Of a stretch of DNA of 64,000 bases, positions 56,992-64,000 are shown piece after piece. The notes below the pieces were generated by a model that searched no databases, had not been told where the DNA came from, and saw only the letters and a program-made list of their open reading frames with translations. A program made the translations under genes and the position numbers. Position 1 is the first letter of the stretch, and the number at the start of each line of letters is the position of its first letter. Origin of the DNA: Panonychus citri (taxonomy: Eukaryota; Arthropoda; Arachnida; Trombidiformes; Tetranychidae); NCBI RefSeq assembly GCF_014898815.1, contig NW_026515539.1, forward strand, positions 806,001 to 870,000, in the 5' to 3' direction.

Positions 56992-57896
56992 TTAAAAACC
57001 TTTATTAATGTATAATCTTTTTTTCAATTTTTTCGACAAAGTAGAAATGAAATTTTTAATAAACTTTCTGTCCTCAGCCAGATGAATTTTTAAATTTAAA
57101 ATTTCATCCTCATCAATTGATGGTGATGATTGTGATGAAGAAGAAGATGATTTAGATGAAGAAGAGGACGAAGATGATTCTGATGGTGATGATGATGATT
57201 TAGATGGAGTTGAAGGTGGAGATGAAGATGGAGAAAAAGATGATCCTGATTCTGATGGTGATGTAGATGAAGATTTTGCTGTTTATGATCTTGTTTGTAG
57301 TCTTGTTGGTGATGATTGTGATGAAGAAGAAGAAGATGATTTAGATGGAGATGACGCTGAAGAAAACGATGGAGATGAAGATGGAGAAGATGATGATGAA
57401 GAAAATGATGATGGTGATGATTTAGATGATAATGATGAAATGTTTTTTGATGACGATGATGATGAGGTTAAAAAATTTTGACTCTCATCCAACAGGATGA
57501 GAATCTTGTCCAAATCACTGGACGAAGGCTCGAAAACCATAAGATTTCGAGCCTCTTCACAATATCGATCATCGAAAAGATGATCAAAATCGTCAGGGAC
57601 GATCGGCGGTGATGATGGTGGTGAAATTGGCTCAACAATGAGCCCATTCAGATTAACTTGGGGAACTTGGTGAACGTAGGGAGATCATCAAGATCAAGTC
57701 GGGGGATGGAAACAATTAACTTTTTATTAATTTTAAATTTCGTCCTCAAAGTTTTTTCTAAAGCTCTCTCTCTCTCTAACATTAAAATTAATTCAAAATT
57801 TTTCCCTCTCTCATCTTTTTTCTTTTCTCGCCTCTTTCGACCCATTCTCACATCTAATTCACTTTGAACATTTTGTACAGGGCTATTCAACTTCAT
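56992..57896 (-). pseudogene. Ser-rich ORF interrupted by a single TAA, with an upstream overlapping frame
   Basis: On the minus strand a frame opens near 57666, passes MVFEPSSSDLDKILILLDES and a long Ser run, meets TAA at 57283-57285, then continues open for about 95 more codons to a stop at 56992. The second part has another Ser-rich block and a non-repetitive end (EDEILNLKIHLAEDRKF, then KKLKKRLYINK). The block SKSSSSS..QSSP occurs on both sides of the TAA. Upstream, another open frame (57896-57648; start MKLNSPVQNVQ, Arg/Lys-rich) overlaps by ~20 bases and lies one base off. The sum looks like one protein of about 300 residues broken by one frame change and one nonsense codon. No family recognised. 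Confidence 0.4.
57100..57450. repeat. GAT/GAA (antisense Ser codon) low-complexity repeat
   Basis: A trinucleotide-rich tract with two related blocks (about 57118-57160 and 57303-57350), both containing GATGATTGTGATGAAGAAGA. It encodes Ser runs on the minus strand. Confidence 0.75.
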
Positions 57897-59772
57897 TTCA
57901 CGATAAACCTATCTAGAGGTCATTTGAAGGTTTTTTGAAAAGAAGAACAAAAAGTTATTCCATGGTCCAAGTTTAAATTAATGATTCAAAATCATTGGCG
58001 GTGAATCGAAAGATTCTTAATTCACCTTAAGAATTAAACTATTATTAACAATTATCACAATATAATATAATATAAACTTTAAATATTAACTTTTAACTTT
58101 AATGTTAACTAAGGTTTGATGTCGATTAAGGGAAGAGGGAAGTGGGACTGAAGAAATAATACAATGTATATAACATTGATACAATGTATAACGAAGGTGG
58201 TCATGAACAGTGCATCATGATCACCTTCTTGAATATTCTAATAATCGATATCATATCGTGACAATTGATGATGACCATGATATTAATGGTCATCATCATG
58301 GTAACGTCCTAGACAAAACAACTAACTTATCAATAATTTTGTTACATTACCCCTGTCCTCCAGACGAAAGGTCTCTCTTTCGTAACAGCAATCGATAAAT
58401 CAATAAGCACAATATTTGCATAAAACAAGCACATTGAATGCGACAAAAACATCAATACAATATTATTCATACTTGATATCTACTTTTACATATTTAGAAC
58501 CACAGTAAATTTGGCTATGTTCTTAAATTATAAATTGAAGAACATCTTCAGGTACATCAAATTTAATTACATTAAATAAAGCAGCAAATTCTAATAAACA
58601 CTTACGAGCTTTTTCCAAGATTTTCGCTTGTTGACCAATTTTACCGTTGTTTTCGTCTTCAATTCCCGAACAACGAAAATATGCGTATTTCATCAGTAAT
58701 TGATTACCTTTTATCTTACCTTCGATCTTTTCCTTGACCGATTTAGGAGCAGGTCGTTTCAATGTTCTTTTTAACGTCAGTATTTGATCAATGGCAATCC
58801 CTACCACTGTAATAGAAATTCTAATTAGGGTTATGTTAATCAATTAGACTGTGACCAAGGCTATGATCCCAGTCTAATGATGACAATTTTAAATATTAAT
58901 TGTTAGAATATTCGAAGAGTGATCATGATACTCTGATCATGATCACCTTCGACATTTATTGTATTACGTTGTATCATTTTAATTCAGTCCCTATTCCCCT
59001 TTCCTTGTAACAACATTAAAAATACAAGAGTTGATTATAATTTGATTGTGATTAAGTTAAATTCTTAAAGTTAATTCAAATTATTGTTACACCACCTTGA
59101 CAAAATTATCATTTTCACCCTTTGACTCCTCTGAAGTCTTTAGATTACTGTTAGAAAGCAGAAAACAGCTAATATAATTAGATAAATAACAATAATTGTA
59201 ATTTAAAATGGTAACTTTAACATTACTAATGCTAATTTACAATCAATTAATTCTCACAAGTTTTTCGTAAACATGAATCTAAGTTAGAATGAGAAATTGT
59301 AATAAGATCTCCATTAACTCGATTACCTTCTAGAATATTCTAATAATCGATATCATATCGTGACAATCACCATGACGATGACCATGATATTAATGGTCAT
59401 CATCATGGTAACGTCCTAGACAAAACAACTAACTAATCAATAATTTTGTTACAGCGGTGTACCACGATTTATGTCAATTTGAAAAACCGCTGTTTAATTC
59501 ATTCAAATTAATAGCTCTCCGTTATTTGAACAGAAATTGACACCAAAACTTCAAAGATGGGATAACTTTTTGTTCTTCTTTACAAAAAACTGAAATGACT
59601 TCAAATGACCTCTAGATAGGTCTATCGTGAAATGACCTAAATGACCTTGAAACTTTTTATACGAAGTTCTCCAGTCCCGATATGTATCTGTACGAGGTTT
59701 AATCTCTTTAAACGTCATTTGTTCTTGACTTATAACTAAAAATCTGCGTGAAGTTGAATAGCCGTGTATAAT
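57877..59772. mobile_element. Foldback-type repeat structure with nested inverted and direct repeats
   Basis: The outer inverted repeat is 57893-57962 against 59566-59634: TATCTAGAGGTCATTTGAAG and AAGAAGAACAAAAAGTTAT pair with their complements. The match resumes further out (AGTTGAATAGCC at 59748) after about 110 bases. An inner inverted repeat is about 58128-58248 against 58895-59007. A direct repeat of ~115 bases (58231-58345 and 59333-59452) contains a perfect 12-bp hairpin, GATGATGACCAT..ATGGTCATCATC. No transposase is visible. Foldback or compound MITE origin is inference. Confidence 0.6.
58523..58843 (-). CDS. Short ORF inside the foldback structure, possibly a captured exon
   Basis: An open frame of up to 106 residues on the minus strand. 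A plausible acceptor (TTTCTATTACAG ending at about 58810) would make it the last exon of a spliced gene. Translation shows ordinary, non-repetitive sequence: LKRTLKRPAPKSVKEKIEG, QLLMKYAYFRCSG, KARKCLLEFAALFNVI, ending DVPEDVLQFII. I recognise no domain and see no matching upstream exon between 58844 and 59560. It may be a host gene piece carried by the element or an orphan gene. Expression is unknown. Confidence 0.35.
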   Translation of the reverse strand: MINITLIRISITVVGIAIDQILTLKRTLKRPAPKSVKEKIEGKIKGNQLLMKYAYFRCSGIEDENNGKIGQQAKILEKARKCLLEFAALFNVIKFDVPEDVLQFII

Positions 59773-59807
59773 TTAATGTGTGTATAGTCTCAGTTTTTTA
59801 CCACCAT

Positions 59808-60075
59808 GATGCGTTTTGCATGCGTTTTCACTTTCATCAATCCTGACTTGAGATAATTAGTTCAATATGCCTCCATACAAATCAATAGGCTTTGATCTAT
59901 TTAGTAAATTTCAATCATTTTTTCACTTCTATCGTTTTTTCTTAACATGATAAGGACGCGTTTAGCATGCGTTTTTTGTTTCGACAATTCTCAAGTGAGT
60001 AAATGGGTTCAACATTTTCTCAATGTAAATGAATAGCTTTGATCTTTTTGATCAATTTCAATCATTCTTTCACTT
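59808..60075 (+). repeat. Two adjacent copies of a ~130-base repeat
   Basis: ATGCGTTTTGCATGCGTTTT (59811) and GCGTTTAGCATGCGTTTTTT (59957) start two related units that both continue through AATGAATAG/AATCAATAG..CTTTGATCT..TTTCAATCATT..TTCACTT. A third, more diverged unit is at 61298-61425. Confidence 0.7.
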
Positions 60076-60139
60076 TTATCCTTTCTTCTTTTAAATCTTT
60101 TCTTTAACAACTAGTTAAGTATTACCAGACTTTCTTCTC

Positions 60140-61295
60140 GAATGGATGGCACATTTTCTAATACAGCGATACGAACTCCTGACGAGCTTCATGTTCTGCA
60201 AATACGAGTGAGGTGATGATCGAATGGCCCAGCGAACTTGAAATGTGGTATGAAGAGGATCGATTGGTCACTTCAATGCTGAAGTGGGACAAAACAATCG
60301 TACCAGGTGAACGATTAATAAACTTCTGTGGTCCTGAGGAGAAGAAAGTTTCAAAAGAAGATCTGTAGCAAGCTGCTGATCGTGATGAGGTAAAAGAAAT
60401 TGAGAAAATGGAGGAAGAGCAAAGACGCATTTTCAATGCAAATCCGATAATGTATAGTTGTCTCTACTGTTTTCAGCTTAAAGAAAAAGCGAGACAGGTG
60501 GCTGAGCATGTCGGCTCAATAGCGAACTTTGGCGGGGACCCAACCAAAAAGACTAAAAGAATGAATTGACCTGAATGGACGGTTCGCAGATCTCGTCGAG
60601 CGGGTTTTAAATTTTGTAAGAGGTTTGAAGTGGGAAATGTCCACTATTAGTTTCATAACAAGTTCAGATGAATAAATTCAGGATGAACTCTTCTTTATCT
60701 ATAACGAGGCCATTATTAGTCTAGAAATGGCCATCGATTTATACTAGTATTCCCAGTCTGATTTTATGGATTTTATTTTATGATGCCCTTTACTTTTATG
60801 AGCAAATTGTTGAACAAAAAATCAAATGTATAAAATCAAATTAATGAAATTTCTTCTACAAATTAATAGGTTTTAATGCTTTTTTCGTTTGTCCCTTTTT
60901 ATTTCACTTGTAGATATGGGAGCATTTTATGCATCTATCGGAAACATTGTCGCGTTATGGCAAAGAATGTTGGAAAGAGGTGAAGGATTTAATGTTATTT
61001 TCAATAAAATTTCACTTCTGAAATCTGATTTAGAAGTAGCTGCAGTCGCGATGGAAGAGAGAGAAGTTTAGTCAACTGGTGATGACAACACTGCCAATTT
61101 AGTTGCAGCTATCAATGATATTAACCAAATATTATTATTAAATCATAAGAATTTACAGCGAGAATTTTTTTATAAGAAAATGTTTAGTTTTTAAGATCAG
61201 ATACATTATCATGCATTTGCAAAGCAAGCTATGTAAAAAGTTTCATCAGCATCAATAAACTAATTGTTTGCTAATCATTTTTAAGGATTTTCCCC
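60140..61295 (+). pseudogene. Decayed gene with scattered TAA/TAG codons
   Basis: Plus-strand coding-like text in three parts. First, 60141-60206 (MDGTFSNTAIRTPDELHVLQ) then a one-base frame change and 60200-60566 (EVMIEWPSELEMWYEEDRLV, GERLINFCGPEEKK) with TAG at 60366 and a C-x2-C..H patch (CLYCFQLKEKARQVAEH). Second, after another frame change, 60568-60780 (FADLVERVLNFVRGLKWEMS) with TAA at 60673 and TAG at 60745. Third, after an acceptor-like TTCACTTGTAG, 60914-61290 (MGAFYASIGNIVALWQRML) with TAG at 61069 and TAA at 61192 and 61234. Frame changes make a pseudogene the default reading. No family recognised. Confidence 0.45.
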
Positions 61296-61297
61296 AC

Positions 61298-61425
61298 TCA
61301 ATGAATGCGTTTAGCATGGGTTTTTATTTCATCAATCGTAAAGTTAGTGAATCGATTCACCATGCTCATGTAAATGAATAGACTTTTATCTTTTTTGATT
61401 AAACATTTTATTTACTGCTTGTATT
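61298..61425 (+). repeat. Third copy of the ~130-base repeat
   Basis: AATGCGTTTAGCATGGGTTT followed by TCATCAATC, ATGTAAATGAATAG and CTTTTATCTTTTTTGATTAA, in the order of the two copies at 59.8-60.1 kb. Confidence 0.6.
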
Positions 61426-61624
61426 TTTAATATTTTGTATTACCATTTTGAAGATCGAACATATCGCACGCTTAGCTGAGTAAAAAAAGTAGTCAGACGG
61501 TAGTGAAAAAAGCAAAACACGAGCAATTGAACGTTAATGTTGTGATGAAGATCACTATTAAAAGTTATCTGATTGGTCATTATCTGATGAGAGAGAATGC
61601 GTAAAAAATAAGCTACAAAGGAAA

Positions 61625-61920
61625 TCGTTGATCTTTTACTATAGAAATGAAACAGTGAAAGGATAGTGTGAATTATAATTAAAATCCCCATTTTCGGATT
61701 AAAATATTAGCTACGGTTTAGGCTAAATGAGGATGATTCGCACTATCTTTTGACTATTAAAATCAAACAGTGCAAGGATAGTGAGAATATTAATCAGTCA
61801 TAATAATAGTAAAAACCTTTTCTCCATTTCATAGCTTAATTTGAGCTGATATTCATTCTTAGTATACTTTAAATCTTTATTTTCGGATTAGAAATATTGG
61901 CTACGTTTTAGGCTAATTTA
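61625..61920. repeat. Direct repeat with short hairpins
   Basis: Two units share AAACAGTGAAAGGATAGTG (61652; AAACAGTGCAAGGATAGTG at 61765) and ATTTTCGGATTAAAATATTAGCTACGGTTT-like text (about 61690 and 61879; cited region only). In the second unit the motif is preceded by its near complement CACTATCTTTTGACTATT, forming a stem-loop. Confidence 0.6.
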
Positions 61921-62021
61921 AATAGGATTAACTAGCATTAATCTTCATTAGTCAATGAAACCTTTCCCTTTAAATTGACTCGATTTTTTCTCAGTTCTTC
62001 ATTTCTTTTTTCAAAATTAAC

Positions 62022-62374
62022 ATGTCAACTTCACCAAATATTAGTGATGCTGAATTAAAAAGAAAACTTGAATTATTTGGTTTTAAATGTGGCCCAATCT
62101 TGGCAAGCACCAGAGGTGTTTATTTGAAAAGACTATATCAATTCGAAATAGGTAAGTTTAAACAAATTATCGTTATAAATTTCTTCAATTTTTTTCTTTT
62201 TATATGTAAATTGCAGATAATAAAGTGCCAAGAGAGCCCTCATCACCCAATATAAGCGATGCCGAACTTAAGCGGAGACTCGAACGCTATGGTTTTAAGT
62301 GTGGACCTATCGTTCCAAGCACCAGGAATGTTTATTTCAAAAAGCTTAATCAATTGGAAAGAGAAACAGGTTAA
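62022..62374 (+). CDS. Mini-protein made of two LEM-like domains
   Basis: Two exons (62022-62151, 62217-62374) give 95 residues. Each exon encodes one copy of a LEM-type motif: ISDAELKRKLELFGFKCGPI with STRGVYLKRL, and ISDAELKRRLERYGFKCGPI with STRNVYFKKL. The pattern (S/T)DxELxxxLxxxGxxxGPIxxSTRxxYxxKL is that of LEM domains, which bind BAF at the nuclear envelope in emerin, LAP2 and MAN1, or DNA in the LEM-like variant. Nothing follows the second motif: the frame stops at ETG, though GTTAAC there could be a weak donor. No transmembrane helix is present, unlike emerin. It may be a truncated duplicate or a free BAF-binding peptide. Confidence 0.65.
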
Positions 62375-62869
62375 CATTTGCAGAAGTAAAAATAACAAAT
62401 GCTAATGATCATGGATATTTTCTGTCTACAACCTAATTTTCTTAGATAGATTTCAAGATAGTAAAAAGGTAGTTAATTATGATTTATAATGTACAAAAGT
62501 CCCATTGAGATAATTATCTACATTATAATCAATACAATAAGTAACCCCTTCTTATTTATTGAATTAAAAGAAAGTGGTGAAAAGATAGTGAGAAAAATGT
62601 CGACTTAATCACTTGGCGTTTTTCTCGATACCTTTTCACTACTTTTTTACATACATTGAGGCAAACCGGAAAAGCCATTTTCGGTCTTTTTGTATCAGCT
62701 GGCATATCATAGCATTATTTTTCTCTACAATCATCAGAGTATTGTCTACAATAAACTTCACACGATTACTTAAAAAATGAGTTGGCTACATTTTTGGCAA
62801 GATGTTAAGGTTTATTTAGATGGACAATTGGACAATAGATGACAAATATTGATAACGATTGATCATAAA
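62375..62869. other. Spacer with an imperfect 27-bp hairpin
   Basis: No gene. AGTGGTGAAAAGATAGTGAG at 62573 pairs with CTCGATACCTTTTCACTACT ending near 62656. The arm resembles the GATAGTG motif of the 61.6-61.9 kb repeats. Confidence 0.5.
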
Positions 62870-63805
62870 TTAATTTTTTTCACAATTTTCCGACCAAAAT
62901 TTGACAAGATATTGATGAGAGAGTGCTTCCAATTCCGATCTTTTAGCGTCAAATAAATCTTGCCATGACTTCTCTTTATTTTTGAAATTCCTGTCGATGC
63001 TATCCGCAGTTTCAAAAAATAAGGCTCCAACGGGCGCGTGGTCTGATGCACCCATATCGAATTCAAAATTTTCTGAAACAACGATGCTGGATGATGTCGC
63101 CAAGTAATCATATAAATGACATTTCCCGGAGGGCGAAACATAAGTGTGGTTAGTCTGGATTGGCCTTATACCTGTCTTTCTTAGAATGTAAAACAGCCGC
63201 ATGTTCACAATATTCCTGTTGTCACCTCCATGATAAATGTTATCGATATCGAGATCACCGCCCAAGACTACTGCATCGACAGGTGGATGTGTCTTGTTGT
63301 CGGCATCTAAACCACCAGACAGCAAACGTTCAATTATTGTGTAGACTGTGGTTAGCACTGCAGCCATAGCGGACTTCGTTGATTCGGTGGTGTGAATGTT
63401 TATTGCTCCTATGGTCGTAGTTTCAACTTGGTTGATTATTGAGCAAACATTTACCAGAATATCTCTTCGGCCACATTGGAACTACGATATAAGATTTGAC
63501 TCTTTCTTCGCAAAACAATTGATCAAATCTCGCTAAGCCTAAGGTAATAAAAATTACGACAACCATATTTTTTTCAACTCGATTGTAAAGTTGTTCTGTC
63601 GTACCACTGAGTTGATTAGCTTGAGACAATGGCAATTCTTGAAACCACATTTTTCTTGAAAATCATTACTTTTTAAAACAGAAATTTGATTAGACTTGAA
63701 AAATTGAACATCATATTTCCTCATCATATCATATCCCCAACCCCTTCCTATGCCAGAGTAGTATGGAATGTCCCTAATGATAGATTTACTGGAAATTGAA
63801 ATCAA
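62870..63805 (-). pseudogene. LINE-type endonuclease fragment
   Basis: Minus-strand reading in three frames. 63805-63554 has the early YYSGIGRGWGYDMM region; 63650-63423 has WFQELPLSQANQL and ERVKSYIVVPMW; from about 63472 to 62870 the frame runs GRRDILVNVCSIINQ, VVLGGDLDIDNI, NHTYVSPSGKCHLYDYL and MGASDHAPVGALFF. The GDL/DIDN, YD and SDHAPV blocks match the order of catalytic motifs in apurinic-type endonuclease domains of non-LTR retrotransposons (GDFN, SxID, SDHxP). At least two frame changes are needed, and no reverse transcriptase follows downstream, so it is an old, truncated fragment. A cellular endonuclease/exonuclease/phosphatase gene with unseen introns is less likely. Confidence 0.6.
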
Positions 63806-64000
63806 TTTTTCTCACTCAAAGATCGATCTGATCGATCAATTTTTCAGATCGGAGCTACTCTATAGACAATGATGTAGAATGCATCATGTGTTTGGATAAT
63901 AATTAATGGGGAAAACAATCCGCTTCTGGCACAGGAAGGGGTTGGAAAATATTTATTCCGGTTTCTTCTGGTCCCCTTCCAAATGAACTCATGAATACTT
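63806..64000. other. Window end
   Basis: AT-rich with GATCGATCTGATCGATC at about 63822-63838; similar GATCGATCGATCCGATC occurs near 56395. No gene seen before the window ends. Confidence 0.4.

Noticed and set aside
60158..60436. 92-residue minus-strand ORF
   Set aside because: The plus strand reads far more like protein here; the minus reading is Ser-rich antisense.
1..64000. CRISPR arrays, bacterial operons, riboswitches, rRNA
   Set aside because: The window is clearly animal nuclear DNA; no spaced identical repeats or rRNA-like sequence were seen, and no convincing tRNA fold was found by eye.

Overview
This is eukaryotic nuclear DNA from a small, AT-rich, gene-dense genome. Introns are mostly 45-120 bp with GT..AG ends, and spacers are short and full of (T)TAACAATTAA-like words. 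The protein complement is animal: SUZ12, RIM-binding protein, an engrailed relic, LAMTOR5, INIP and ALDH7A1. Compactness, intron size and the Ser/Gln/His homopolymer runs fit an acariform mite, and a spider mite (Tetranychus-like) is my best guess. That assignment is inference; no search was possible.

Layout. 0-4 kb: the last exon of an M14 carboxypeptidase (+), then two orphan single-pass membrane proteins (-). 4.75-16.29 kb: a 1.2 kb inverted duplication carrying two nearly identical genes for a small basic secreted protein, each with its own TATA/Inr promoter. It flanks an interval holding an NRF-6-type acyltransferase (+), a one-finger protein (-), mitochondrial ALDH7A1 (-), INIP/SOSS-C (+) and LAMTOR5 (-). 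16.5-19.7 kb: a small secreted Cys peptide (-), an EMRE-like mitochondrial protein (+) and ZNF593/Bud20 (-). 20.1-28.1 kb: a recent direct duplication of a Cip/Kip CDK inhibitor gene, with a zinc-finger gene and a damaged engrailed-class homeobox fragment between the copies, then a G-protein gamma gene (+). 28.8-37.4 kb: PDSS2 (-), a small coiled-coil orphan (-), a tetraspan membrane protein (+) and the PRC2 subunit SUZ12 (-). 38.8-48.0 kb: RIM-binding protein (-), 17 coding exons. 49.5-54.7 kb: a full-length ABCA transporter (+).

From about 55 kb the character changes. Conserved genes give way to mobile and decayed DNA: a Harbinger-type MITE containing a tight cluster of hairpins, a Ser-rich ORF broken by one TAA, a foldback element, a decayed gene broken mostly by TAA/TAG codons, a family of short hairpin repeats around a two-LEM-domain mini-gene, and a LINE endonuclease fragment.

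Most genes are unrelated housekeeping or neuronal genes, and I see no operon-like arrangement. The most interesting material is the engrailed relic whose homeodomain helix 1 is read out of frame while the spliced frame stays open, the permuted duplication around the CDK inhibitor copies, the inverted duplication of the secreted-protein gene, and the hairpin cluster near 55.75 kb. Exon ends come from manual splice-site reading with phase checks; untranslated regions are mostly undefined.
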